DNA of 64,000 nt, from the NCBI RefSeq assembly GCF_000420485.1, contig NZ_ATVA01000013.1:365872-429871 (forward strand), read 5' to 3'. Both the position numbers and the translations under genes were made by a program. The stretch comes from Paucidesulfovibrio longus DSM 6739. Lineage in GTDB: Bacteria; Desulfobacterota; Desulfovibrionia; Desulfovibrionales; Desulfovibrionaceae. Under the pieces are notes generated by a model that saw nothing but the letters and a program-made list of their open reading frames with translations, was not told the DNA's origin and did not search any database. Shown here piece after piece: positions 1 through 7,545 of the stretch; within the stretch, counting starts at the first letter, position 1, and every line of letters begins with the position of its first letter.

Positions 1-687
1 GGGGCCGGAGGAGCGGTACACGTCCACGCGGATCTCTTCGGGCCGAAGCTCCACGTCCACTTCCTCGGCCTCGGGCATGATGGCCACGGTCACGGCGGAG
101 GTATGAATGCGGCCCTGGGATTCCGTGGCCGGAACGCGCTGCACCCGGTGCGTTCCGGATTCGTATTTCAGATGGCTGTAGACGCGGTCGCCCGCGATGC
201 TGGCGATGACTTCCTTGAAGCCGCCGGTGCCGGTCTCATGCTCATCGACCAGCTCGACCTTCCAGCGCTTTTCTTCGGCATAGCGGCAATACATCCGAAA
301 CAGGTCCGCGGCGAAAAGCGCGGCTTCGTCGCCGCCCGTTCCGGCGCGGATTTCGAGGATGATGTTCTTTTCATCCATGGGGTCGGTCGGAAGCAGCAGA
401 ATCTTGAGCTTTTCGGCAAGCTCTTCCACTCGTTCCTCTAATTCCGGAATCTCGGCATGGGCCATTTCCCGAATTTCAGGATCCTTGTCCCGGGCCAATT
501 CCTTGTTGTCCGCGAGATTCTGCGAAACCGCCTTGTACTCTCGATAGACGTTCACGATCTCGCCCAGTTCGCTGTGCGCCTTGGTGACCTTGCGATAGCG
601 TTCCTGGTCGTTGAAAATGGCGGGGTCGGCGAGCTGTTTTTCCAGCTCTTCGAATGCGACCTCGGTCTCATCCAATCTTGCGAACAT
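1..687 (-). CDS. prfA: Peptide chain release factor 1 (partial, N-terminal 229 codons)
   Basis: RF1 ends translation at UAA and UAG by promoting hydrolysis of peptidyl-tRNA. The reading frame opens with an ATG at 687-685 and stays open to the window edge. It holds the N-terminal helical domain, the acidic linker, and the conserved EIRAGTGGDEA and ESGTHRVQRVPATE segments of class-I release factors. It breaks off at VYRSSGP, just before the expected GGQ catalytic loop. The start abuts the TAA of the DUF1385 gene, so the two are surely co-transcribed. The order rpmE, DUF1385, prfA recurs in many bacteria. RF1 rather than RF2 is inferred from the linker and this synteny; the PxT recognition loop lies outside the window. 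Confidence 0.95.
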   Translation of the reverse strand, partial: MFARLDETEVAFEELEKQLADPAIFNDQERYRKVTKAHSELGEIVNVYREYKAVSQNLADNKELARDKDPEIREMAHAEIPELEERVEELAEKLKILLLPTDPMDEKNIILEIRAGTGGDEAALFAADLFRMYCRYAEEKRWKVELVDEHETGTGGFKEVIASIAGDRVYSHLKYESGTHRVQRVPATESQGRIHTSAVTVAIMPEAEEVDVELRPEEIRVDVYRSSGP

Positions 688-1650
688 TTAGGCGCCCTCC
701 TCGGATATGGCGCATTGCAGGGCCGCAATGGCTACCTCGATCTGTGCGTCGTCCGGCTCCTTGGTGGTCAGCCCCTGAAGCAGCAGGCCGGGCCAGCAGA
801 GCATGCGGCACATGAAATTCTTGTGGAACTTTCCGGAAAAACGAATCAATTCGTAGGAAAGGGAGCTGACGGGAATCATCAGCACCAGCTTGAGCCCCAC
901 GATGTAGAGATGCTTGAGCAGAAAGACCTGCGGCGACCAGATTCGCAGCAGCAAGGGAACGAGCACGGCAAAAAGGATGATGGACAGAGCCAGGACGAAG
1001 AGCAGGAAGGCCGTGCCGCAACGGGGATGCAGACGGCTGTAGCCGCGTGCGCTCTCCGGGGTCAATTCCGCGCCGCTCTCGAAGGTCCAGATGGTCTTGT
1101 GTTCCGCCCCATGATATTGAAATACGCGCCGGATATCGGGCATATAGGAGATCGCCAGGATGTAGCCGATGAACATGATCATCTTGAACAGGCCGTCCCA
1201 GGCATGGAACGAAAGCGCGTCCACATCTCCGCCGAGCCCCCACCATTCCATGACGATGGAGAAGAAGTGCGGCAGGACCACGAAAAGCCCCAGGGCGAAG
1301 GCCAGCGCAGCACCGAGGGTGAGCACGAGATGCCAGGTGGAAAGTCCGCTCGACTCCTCGCCCGTCTCCTCGTCTTCTTCCAGCAGGGCCTCGTTGGCCG
1401 ACCAGTTCAACGCCTTGATGCCGTTGACCATGGTTTCCAGCAGCACGGGAAAGCCGCGCACGAACGGCTTTTTCAACCAGGGATGGTCGGTCAGCGAGAA
1501 CCAGGGCCGCAGCTCGACCTTGATCTCTCCGTCGGGCCGCCGGACAGCGATGGCGAGACGGTCGCGGGCGCGCATCATGACGCCCTCGATTACGGCCTGT
1601 CCGCCCACCGAGATTTTCGGCGCAGCGCAGAGAAGACGAGTCAAATTCAC
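688..1650 (-). CDS. DUF1385 family membrane protein
   Basis: A 320-residue membrane protein of the DUF1385 (YqhQ-like) family, whose biochemical role is not settled. The family signature VGGQAVIEGVMMR lies at residues 16-28. There are two strongly hydrophobic segments in the middle (about 150-175 and 215-240), a conserved GAEHK motif and the HPRCGTAF motif. The ATG at 1650 is the natural start because VGGQ follows shortly after it. Its stop touches the prfA start and rpmE lies upstream on the same strand, matching the common rpmE-DUF1385-prfA cluster. That context suggests a housekeeping link to translation or envelope physiology, which is inference only. Confidence 0.9.
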   Translation of the reverse strand: MNLTRLLCAAPKISVGGQAVIEGVMMRARDRLAIAVRRPDGEIKVELRPWFSLTDHPWLKKPFVRGFPVLLETMVNGIKALNWSANEALLEEDEETGEESSGLSTWHLVLTLGAALAFALGLFVVLPHFFSIVMEWWGLGGDVDALSFHAWDGLFKMIMFIGYILAISYMPDIRRVFQYHGAEHKTIWTFESGAELTPESARGYSRLHPRCGTAFLLFVLALSIILFAVLVPLLLRIWSPQVFLLKHLYIVGLKLVLMIPVSSLSYELIRFSGKFHKNFMCRMLCWPGLLLQGLTTKEPDDAQIEVAIAALQCAISEEGA

Positions 1651-1756
1651 GGGAACCTCACTGTGGAAAGACGTTCAGCCACCCACCGAGGATAATGTCT
1701 GCCCCGGAAAAGTAAAGCGCGCCGCATGGGGCCTCCCCACTTTTCGGACAAACAAG

Positions 1757-1786
1757 AAAACCTCCATTGGGTAAGCCCAATAGAGG
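1757..1786 (-). terminator. Intrinsic terminator after rpmE
   Basis: An inverted repeat (CCTCxATTGGG and its complement, one mismatch, four-base loop) at 1761-1786 is followed on the minus strand by TTTT at 1760-1757. It lies 31 bases past the rpmE stop and 107 bases before DUF1385, so it may partly separate rpmE from the downstream pair. Confidence 0.75.
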
Positions 1787-1817
1787 CATTTCTTGCGGCC
1801 GAGGCCGAAGAAGAAGG

Positions 1818-2036
1818 CTAATTCTTTTCCTGCCCGAACTGCGCGTACTTCTTGCGGAAGCGGTCGATGCGGCCAGCGGTGTCCACAAAGCGCTGCTTTC
1901 CGGTGTAGAAGGGGTGGCACTGGGAGCAGATTTCAAGCTCAAGCTTCTCGCCCTTGGTGGTAAGAATCTCGGCTTCGTAACCGCAGTGGCAAGTGATCTT
2001 GGCCTTGTAAAGCTTGGGATGGATATCCTGTTTCAT
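1818..2036 (-). CDS. rpmE: 50S ribosomal protein L31, zinc-binding type
   Basis: A 72-residue large-subunit protein that bridges the ribosomal subunits. It begins [10 protein letters not shown], as L31 proteins do, and keeps the four cysteines of the zinc-dependent (C+) form: C16, C18, C37 and C40. The tail [11 protein letters not shown] is also typical. Length matches the family. An ATG start at 2036 follows the strong ribosome-binding site GGAGAC. It lies upstream of DUF1385 and prfA with an intrinsic terminator between. Because it is the C+ form, its synthesis or turnover may follow zinc supply, as in other bacteria; no Zur box was identified by eye. Confidence 0.95.
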   Translation of the reverse strand: MKQDIHPKLYKAKITCHCGYEAEILTTKGEKLELEICSQCHPFYTGKQRFVDTAGRIDRFRKKYAQFGQEKN

Positions 2037-2126
2037 GACGGTCTCCTGTCATTGATTGCGTGAAGCAGAGCTATATATCCGCATGTCGCCCGTTTGGCAA
2101 GGGACATTCGGCATGCTCCAACATTT

Positions 2127-3317
2127 TTATACCCTGAAAAACGTCTTGGCCAGGCCGCGCACCGTCAAGTGCAGCAGACAAGTGCCCAGAATCGTGATCA
2201 GGGTTGGACCGACCACGAGTCCGTAGGGCTTCAGCTGATAATACAGCGCGACGCCGAGCGCAAGGCTCAAGGTCGCGGCGGGATCCCAGTCGGAATCGCG
2301 CCGATCCGTGCGCAAGATGAAGTAATCCGTCAGCAGCACGGCGATAAGCGGTGCGAAAATCGAGCCGAGCAGGTAGAGAAACCATTCATATTCCGTGATG
2401 GGCACGAACATGGCCAAAACCGTTCCCACGGCGGCGAAGAACACGGAGGTCCAGCGGCGGTCCAGTTTCGGGAAGACGTTCAGGGTGGAAACCGCGGCGG
2501 AATAGACGTCAAGAAACGTGGTCGTGATCGTGGACAGGCCGATGACCGCCAGGGCGGCCAGACCGAGATTGGCCGCGAGCATCATCCGTGCGGGGTCGAA
2601 GCTGCCGGAATGCAGCGCGCCAAGAATGCCGATGCCGTACATCCAGCAACTGCCGAAGAGATATCCCAGAAGCGGCGCCAGCCAGGAAGCCGTGCGCGAC
2701 CGGGACATGGAAGTATAGTCGGCGATGAGCGGGAACCAGGACAGGGGCATGATGATGGCCATTTCAAAGCCGAAATGGAATTCGCCCGGCCCGGCCCCGC
2801 CCGACAGCGCTCCCGGACGGTTCAGGAGCACCCAGCTGAGAACGACCGTGAGCACCAGCAGCAGGCTCACCGCGACCATGTTCAGCCACTTGAAGCCGCG
2901 CACGCCGAGAAAGACCCAGAAGGCGATGCACGCCCCGACCACGGCGGAGAGCGCCGCCTGATGATCGAATCCCCACAGCTGCGTGGTCAGACTGTTCAAG
3001 GCGCCGCCGCCGAGCAGCACCATCCATGCGGTCCAGCCCAGAAGCTGGAGGACGTTGATGCCGGAAATGAGCCAGGATCCCTGGCGGCCGAACGAGATGC
3101 GCGTGGACATGATCGCGGGCAGGCGCTCGCGAAACCCGATCCAGCCCGCCAGCACGAGCAGCGAGGTTCCGGCGAGATGCCCCAGAACGTTGGCCCACAT
3201 GGCCCGCTCAAGGCCGAGGTCGGCCAGCAGCCCGCCCGTGAGGATTTCGGCCACGGACACGGCCGCGCCGAACCAGAGAAAGAAGAGATTGGCAAAGGAA
3301 AGCTGTTGTTTGGACAC
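2127..3317 (-). CDS. cytX: CytX-type hydroxymethylpyrimidine permease (NCS1 family)
   Basis: A 396-residue NCS1-family permease with about twelve hydrophobic segments, beginning VSKQQLSFANLFFLWFGAAV. It should import a pyrimidine; the thiamin precursor HMP is the likely substrate, because the gene sits behind a clear TPP riboswitch (3385-3470) and the N-terminal FANLFFLWFGAAVSVAEI resembles CytX proteins. The start is a GTG at 3317 preceded by AAAGGGG with an eight-base spacer; the frame continues upstream to 3389 but that part overlaps the riboswitch platform and is unlikely to be translated. The GGGG of the ribosome-binding site lies inside a hairpin, so expression should fall when TPP is plentiful. 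No other thiamin gene is adjacent. The exact substrate is inferred from the riboswitch. Confidence 0.85.
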   Translation of the reverse strand: MSKQQLSFANLFFLWFGAAVSVAEILTGGLLADLGLERAMWANVLGHLAGTSLLVLAGWIGFRERLPAIMSTRISFGRQGSWLISGINVLQLLGWTAWMVLLGGGALNSLTTQLWGFDHQAALSAVVGACIAFWVFLGVRGFKWLNMVAVSLLLVLTVVLSWVLLNRPGALSGGAGPGEFHFGFEMAIIMPLSWFPLIADYTSMSRSRTASWLAPLLGYLFGSCWMYGIGILGALHSGSFDPARMMLAANLGLAALAVIGLSTITTTFLDVYSAAVSTLNVFPKLDRRWTSVFFAAVGTVLAMFVPITEYEWFLYLLGSIFAPLIAVLLTDYFILRTDRRDSDWDPAATLSLALGVALYYQLKPYGLVVGPTLITILGTCLLHLTVRGLAKTFFRV

Positions 3318-3319
3318 GT

Positions 3320-3352
3320 AAAAAGCCCCTTTGGAGAAGGTATTCCAGGGGC
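3320..3352 (-). promoter_or_regulatory. Riboswitch expression platform: terminator and RBS-masking hairpin
   Basis: On the minus strand GCCCC (3352-3348) can pair with GGGGC (3329-3325), followed by TTTTT at 3324-3320. The 3' arm contains the ribosome-binding site of cytX, eight bases before its GTG. The hairpin could therefore stop transcription, hide the ribosome-binding site, or both. An alternative pairing of GGCGC (around 3386-3382) with GTGCC (3354-3350) would open it. Confidence 0.7.
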
Positions 3353-3384
3353 ACTGCGCGAAACGAGGTGCAAAGATTATCTGC

Positions 3385-3470
3385 GCCAAATTCCGTACGG
3401 CAGTGCGAACTGCTTCACGTTCGAAGGGTGTGATCTCAGCTTCGGTCCGACCGAAGCACCCCTATCGGCT
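3385..3470 (-). ncRNA. TPP riboswitch (THI element)
   Basis: Read on the minus strand this has the parts of a TPP aptamer in order. P1 is GCCGA pairing with TTTGGC. P2 is GGGTG pairing with CACCC. P3 is the stem CTTCGGTC/GACCGAAG, followed by the diagnostic CTGAGA. The second arm reads ACGTGAAGCAG, loop, CTGCCGTACGGA. The usual ACCTGA...CGTAGGGA core is changed at two positions that compensate each other (C to G and G to C), which supports a real fold. It lies directly upstream of the cytX permease and its 3' P1 strand overlaps a possible antiterminator. Confidence 0.9.
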
Positions 3471-3507
3471 GTTGTTTTGCCTAGCAGATCGCTCCTGCAT
3501 GAGCAAG

Positions 3508-3543
3508 CGGGCCGGACGCGCCGTTCGAGACGCGCCCGGCCCG
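3508..3543 (-). terminator. GC-rich hairpin after mscS
   Basis: A near-perfect inverted repeat, CGGGCCGG and CGCG arms around an eight-base loop, starts 19 bases past the mscS stop and just before the TPP riboswitch. It has no T-tract on the minus strand, so it may be a weak or Rho-assisted terminator that keeps mscS transcripts out of cytX. Confidence 0.4.
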
Positions 3544-3562
3544 GATTCGGCGCGGGGAAGCA

Positions 3563-4399
3563 CTACTTTTCGTTGAAAAGATGCACGTCCTGCTGCGGGA
3601 AGGGGATGGAAACGCCTTCTTCGTCGAACGTTTCCTTGATGGCCCTGATCAGGTCGAAACGCACGGCCCAGTAGTCGCCCGTGGCGACCCAGGGACGGAC
3701 CACGAAGTTCACGCTGCTGTCGGCCAGCTCCGAAACCGCCACAGTGGGCGCGGGAGTCTCCAGGATGCGGGAATCCGCGGCGACCAGTCGCTCCAGAATG
3801 CCCTGGGCCTGGGAGATCTTGTCGCCGTAACCGATGCCCACGACCAGGTCGATGCGCCGCGTGTCGTTGGCGGTGACGTTGACGATGACGCCGCCCGTGA
3901 TGCTGGAGTTGGGCACGTAGACCTTCTGGTTGTCCGGCGTGGCCAGTTCGGTGTTGAAGAGGTTCACGGCCTTCACCGTGCCGGACGTGCCGGCGACGGT
4001 GACATAGTCCCCGACGCGGAAAAAGCGGAAGAGGATCAGCATGACGCCGGAGGCGAAGTTGGACAGGGAATCCTTGAGCGCGAGGCCGACGGCCAGGCCT
4101 GCGGCGCCGAGTACGGCCAGGAAGGAGGTCACGTTGATGCCGAGTTGTCCGAGAGCGGCTATGCCGACCACGGTCAGAAGCATGTAGTGAATCATGTTGC
4201 GGGTGAAGCAGATCAACGTGTCGTCCACCTTGGCCTTCGACATGATCCGTCCGACCAGTGCGGCGACCTTGCGGGAAATCACGAGGCCGACATAGAAGAT
4301 GACCAGGGCCACGACCAGCCGAATCCCGTATTCCCCGATCCAAAGCGACAGCATATGCAGCATGCTCTGCACGGTGCCAGCAATATCAAAACCAGCCAT
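3563..4399 (-). CDS. mscS: Small-conductance mechanosensitive channel, MscS family
   Basis: A 278-residue inner-membrane channel that opens under membrane tension to release solutes on osmotic downshock. Three hydrophobic segments precede the pore helix, which carries the glycine/alanine-rich LGAAGLAVGLALKDSLSNFA pattern of MscS TM3. The following FRVGDYV, the beta domain and a C-terminal alpha/beta domain are in the usual order and length. The ATG at 4399 is preferred to one at 4426 because GGAGGATCGTTG sits directly before it. It stands between dsrC and cytX with a terminator on the dsrC side, so it is probably transcribed alone. Confidence 0.93.
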   Translation of the reverse strand: MAGFDIAGTVQSMLHMLSLWIGEYGIRLVVALVIFYVGLVISRKVAALVGRIMSKAKVDDTLICFTRNMIHYMLLTVVGIAALGQLGINVTSFLAVLGAAGLAVGLALKDSLSNFASGVMLILFRFFRVGDYVTVAGTSGTVKAVNLFNTELATPDNQKVYVPNSSITGGVIVNVTANDTRRIDLVVGIGYGDKISQAQGILERLVAADSRILETPAPTVAVSELADSSVNFVVRPWVATGDYWAVRFDLIRAIKETFDEEGVSIPFPQQDVHLFNEK

Positions 4400-4532
4400 C
4401 AACGATCCTCCATTTGGGTTGAACAATGCGCAACGACGGTACTACGGTCCAAACCACTCCCGAAGAGCAATGCGAGACGATTTTTTCTAGCACACATTAC
4501 GCGCACCGGGGAACAGGCAAATGCAACGGCGC

Positions 4533-4562
4533 AAAAAAAAGGCGGAAGCCGCAGCTTCCGCC
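4533..4562 (-). terminator. Strong intrinsic terminator after dsrC
   Basis: A nine-base-pair perfect stem (GGCGGAAGC with GCTTCCGCC, four-base loop) at 4541-4562 is followed by eight T residues on the minus strand. It closes the dsrC transcript 24 bases after the stop. Confidence 0.95.
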
Positions 4563-4585
4563 TTAGAATTTTCTGGTCGCGCGAA

Positions 4586-4903
4586 TTACACGCAGCCGGT
4601 GGGCTTGGGCAGGCCGGCCATCTTACAGGCTCCCTTGCCGGGGCCGGACGGGAACAGCTCGTAGATCTGCTTCAGCTTGAAGCCGGTGACCTTGGAGAGG
4701 ATGCGCACCATCGGGGCGATGCCGTTTTTCTTGTAGTAGTCCTGCAGGAACTCGATGACCTTCTGGTGGTCGGGAGAAATCTCGGCGATGCCTTCCTGCT
4801 CCTTGACGTACTCGACCCAATCCGGGTTCCAAGTATCGAAGCTCTGCAGGAAACCGTCCTCATCGACCTCAAAGGATTTGCCCTTGAATTCAACAGTAGC
4901 CAT
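4586..4903 (-). CDS. dsrC: DsrC, sulfur-carrier protein of dissimilatory sulfite reduction
   Basis: DsrC carries sulfur as a trisulfide formed with DsrAB and passes electrons from the DsrMKJOP membrane complex. The 105-residue protein starts MATVEFKGKSFEVDEDGF and ends with a flexible arm, GPGKGACKMAGLPKPTGCV, holding both redox cysteines, C93 and the penultimate C104. Having both separates true DsrC from the TusE branch. The ATG at 4903 follows AGGAGGAAAGAAT; the upstream in-frame part is not translated in family members. A sigma-70 promoter (5029-5057) and a strong terminator frame it as a single-gene transcript, as expected for an abundant protein. It marks the organism as a sulfite or sulfate reducer. 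The upstream neighbour is a YcaO-TPR protein. Confidence 0.97.
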   Translation of the reverse strand: MATVEFKGKSFEVDEDGFLQSFDTWNPDWVEYVKEQEGIAEISPDHQKVIEFLQDYYKKNGIAPMVRILSKVTGFKLKQIYELFPSGPGKGACKMAGLPKPTGCV

Positions 4904-5028
4904 ATTCTTTCCTCCTGGTTGGTTGAATGCCTTTCGGCGCCAACTCCGCACCCGGCAACGAAGTCCGGGGCTGTTCCATATCCGATCAGCGACGATCCGT
5001 CGCTTGTCGACCATACGGTTCAATCATT

Positions 5029-5057
5029 GGAATAAATGCCCAGGCTCAAGATGTCAA
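5029..5057 (-). promoter_or_regulatory. Sigma-70 promoter of dsrC
   Basis: On the minus strand a perfect TTGACA (5057-5052) is followed after 17 bases by TATTCC (5034-5029). Transcription would begin near 5022, leaving a leader of about 120 bases before the dsrC ATG. The promoter lies between the ycaO stop and dsrC. Confidence 0.75.
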
Positions 5058-5079
5058 TACTCCGAACGGCAAAGCTCGA

Positions 5080-6810
5080 CTACTCTCCGCCCAGCAGCTC
5101 TTCCAGATGCGGTTTGGCCCATTCCAGGGACGGGTCCATGCCCAGGGCGGTGCCGAGATAATCGACCGCTGCGGAGCTGTTGCCCATGAACTTGTGGCAG
5201 AGGCCCAGGTTGGCCAGATCCGCGGCCGAGCCGCTGTCGATGTCCAGGGCCGCGCTGAAATCCCTGGCGGCCTCTTCGTATCGACCGGCCTTGAAACGGG
5301 CCACGCCGCGCAGGTTGAAGACTTCCTTGATCTCCGCGTCCAGTTCGGCGGCCCGGTCCAGCGCGGGCTCCACTTCATCCCAGCGGTCCAGGCGGCTGAG
5401 AGCGTAGGCATGGTAAAACGCGGCCAGAGCCTGCTCCTCGGCGGCGGGCTGAAGCGTCTCCGCCATGGCGAAAAGCCGTGCGGCTTCTTCAGCGTCGTCC
5501 AGCCTCAGGGCCAGCAAGCCTTTGAAGAACGGCAGGAAATAAGCATCCGGGTAGATGTCCGAAAGAATTTCAAGGCCGATGGCGGCTTCGGGCATGGGCG
5601 CGTCCTCCGCGAGCATCCGCCCCACGAAAAGCCCCAGGCTGCGCCGCGCCGCACGCTCGCGAAAATCGAACCCCGGCACAAAGCTGTAGTTGGCGGCCGC
5701 TTCCAGTCCGGGAATGGCCGTGTCCACGCTGTAAAGCCGATATCCCTCGCGCTCCAGGCCGCGCGCCAGCGCCAGCAGCTCGTCCAGGATGTCGTCCCGC
5801 TCCACGCTGGGCAGCGCGTCCATCGGAACCGTCGGCCCCTGCCGCAACCAGTCCAGCTGGCTCAGGCTGGTGAACTTGGGCAGTCCGGAAGCCTCGTACA
5901 CGCGCCCCGTTTCGAAATCCCCGGCGAGCTGGGCCACTTCGGTCAGGGCGCGCACAGCGGCCTTGACCGGAGAGGAAGAGGTGCCCGCCGTGAACACGAT
6001 CTCGCTCATGCCGGGAAAGGACTTGGGATCCCAGGCCACCGCGGCCACGGTGGGCACGGGAAGGCCCATGCTGAAATCCTTGAGCAGCACGCGCACTCCG
6101 CAGTTGTCAAAGCAGCCGATCAGGCGTTGAAAAACCGGATCGTCGGAACTCGCGGGGTCGATGGTCGGCGTCTGACGCCGATCCTTGTCGATGACGGCGC
6201 AGACGTGCCGCTCCACCAGCTCGCAGGCTCCCTGGAGGATGGATTCCTCATAGGTGTTCCCGGCGGACGATCCGTTGAACTCATTGAGCTTCTTGAACCA
6301 GTCCAGAGGCACCATCACCGTTTTGCCCGCGGCGACATGCAAGGCTGGGTGAAAACGCCAGCGCACCAGATCGAGCACGCTGCGGGCGTCCTCCTCGCAG
6401 AGGCCGTCTTCCACGGAGCGGAGCACTTCGGACAAGGGCATGAGCATATCGCCCCAGCGTTCCTCGGCCTCGCTCCAGGTCAATTCCTCGAATCGGTCGG
6501 GAGTATTCCAAAAATTGAAGAAGCTGAACCGCTCCACCAGTTCCATGAGAGCCGAGGCTTCGGCCTGCTCCGGCGAAGCGCCTTTGCCCATCTGCTTGCG
6601 GGTGGGCATGATCGCCCTGGCGCGGGGACCGCAGCGGCTGACGAACACGGGAATACCGAGACGCCCCGTGTCCACCCGGTCGATTTCCTCCAGGACGCCC
6701 TGAAATTCCCGGTCCAGCCGGGCCTTGACGCGTTCGATCGTCTCCCGCGGGGAAACGGCCTTGTCCTGGTCCACCACGTAGGACTTGGGGCAGCTCTTCA
6801 GCACGAACAT
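5080..6810 (-). CDS. YcaO-domain protein with C-terminal TPR repeats
   Basis: A 576-residue fusion. Residues about 60-390 are a YcaO domain, an ATP-dependent enzyme that activates amide oxygens to make azolines, thioamides or amidines. The ATP and magnesium-binding elements are all visible: SALMELVER (86-94), ACELVER (195-201) and RALTEVAQ (287-294). Residues about 410-575 form TPR-like helical repeats. There is no N-terminal E1-like or docking domain and no PxPxP tail, so this is not a typical TOMM cyclodehydratase; it is closer to stand-alone YcaO proteins such as those acting with sulfur donors. Its ATG abuts the TAG of a methyltransferase gene and a Tim44-like gene lies further upstream. 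The next gene downstream is dsrC, a sulfur carrier. The substrate is unknown. Confidence 0.85.
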   Translation of the reverse strand: MFVLKSCPKSYVVDQDKAVSPRETIERVKARLDREFQGVLEEIDRVDTGRLGIPVFVSRCGPRARAIMPTRKQMGKGASPEQAEASALMELVERFSFFNFWNTPDRFEELTWSEAEERWGDMLMPLSEVLRSVEDGLCEEDARSVLDLVRWRFHPALHVAAGKTVMVPLDWFKKLNEFNGSSAGNTYEESILQGACELVERHVCAVIDKDRRQTPTIDPASSDDPVFQRLIGCFDNCGVRVLLKDFSMGLPVPTVAAVAWDPKSFPGMSEIVFTAGTSSSPVKAAVRALTEVAQLAGDFETGRVYEASGLPKFTSLSQLDWLRQGPTVPMDALPSVERDDILDELLALARGLEREGYRLYSVDTAIPGLEAAANYSFVPGFDFRERAARRSLGLFVGRMLAEDAPMPEAAIGLEILSDIYPDAYFLPFFKGLLALRLDDAEEAARLFAMAETLQPAAEEQALAAFYHAYALSRLDRWDEVEPALDRAAELDAEIKEVFNLRGVARFKAGRYEEAARDFSAALDIDSGSAADLANLGLCHKFMGNSSAAVDYLGTALGMDPSLEWAKPHLEELLGGE

Positions 6811-7533
6811 CTACTGCTTCCTCCGAAGCCGATAGAGGCAGGCTGTCTTCTGCTCGTCGCACTCCATGTCGGCATACTCCACGTCCTTGCGCATCATTGC
6901 ATATGTTTCGGCAGCCTTCTTGAAAAAATCCAAGCCCTGCCGAGCCCCGTCCGAGCCCAGCACGATCTCGGCCTCAGCACGGTCCGAAAGATGCTCGCCC
7001 AGGAACAGGCCCAGAGGCTCGAAAAAGGATTTCCGAAAGAGAATCTCGCAGCCGAGAATGACGTCGTAGCGTCTGCCGAGGCGGTCCTTGGTGAAGTCCG
7101 CGATGCGGATGTCCACCTTGTCGGCCAGCCCGTTGCGCAAGGCATTGATGCGGCTGAACAGGAGCGCGTCCGGCTCGATGTCCGTGATGGTCACGGCATA
7201 GCCGCGCCGGGCCAGAACAAGTCCGGCCAGCCCCACGCCCGCACCGATCTCCAGGAACTCGAAATCCTGCGGAAAGGGATATTTGCCGAGAAACATGGAG
7301 AGCACCACGTTGGTGGGCCAGACCTTGGCCCAGAGCGGCAGATCCACCTTTTTCCCGGCGCCCGCACGGGCCAGCAGCTTGTCGATGTAGGCGGGCATGT
7401 CCTTGACCTGGAGGATATCCAAGGGGGCTCCGCCGATTTCCACCTGGTCGAAAACCAGCTCGCCGAAGCGCGCCCGCGCCTTGGCCAGCAGCTCTTCCAA
7501 CGAGGCGTTGGGATCAAAGGGAGGTTTCGTCAA
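6811..7533 (-). CDS. Class I SAM-dependent methyltransferase
   Basis: A 240-residue methyltransferase. The SAM-binding motif I reads LEIGAGVGLAGLVLA (about residues 92-106), followed by an acidic strand end TITDIEPDAL. The preceding LPLWAKVWPTNVVLSMFL resembles the protein-lysine methyltransferase branch (METTL/EtfB-KMT type), which also carries a W-x-x-W-like entrance motif. The start at 7533 is the first in-frame ATG, 12 bases after the stop of the Tim44-like gene. The stop directly abuts the start of the YcaO-TPR gene, so the pair are translationally linked and may modify a common protein target. The target is not known. Confidence 0.8.
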   Translation of the reverse strand: MTKPPFDPNASLEELLAKARARFGELVFDQVEIGGAPLDILQVKDMPAYIDKLLARAGAGKKVDLPLWAKVWPTNVVLSMFLGKYPFPQDFEFLEIGAGVGLAGLVLARRGYAVTITDIEPDALLFSRINALRNGLADKVDIRIADFTKDRLGRRYDVILGCEILFRKSFFEPLGLFLGEHLSDRAEAEIVLGSDGARQGLDFFKKAAETYAMMRKDVEYADMECDEQKTACLYRLRRKQ

Positions 7534-7545
7534 GATTGCTCCTCG

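Noticed and set aside
3461..3469. GCCGATAG resembling a sigma-28 -10 element upstream of cytX
   Set aside because: It is part of the P1 helix of the TPP riboswitch and no TAAA element lies 11 bases before it.
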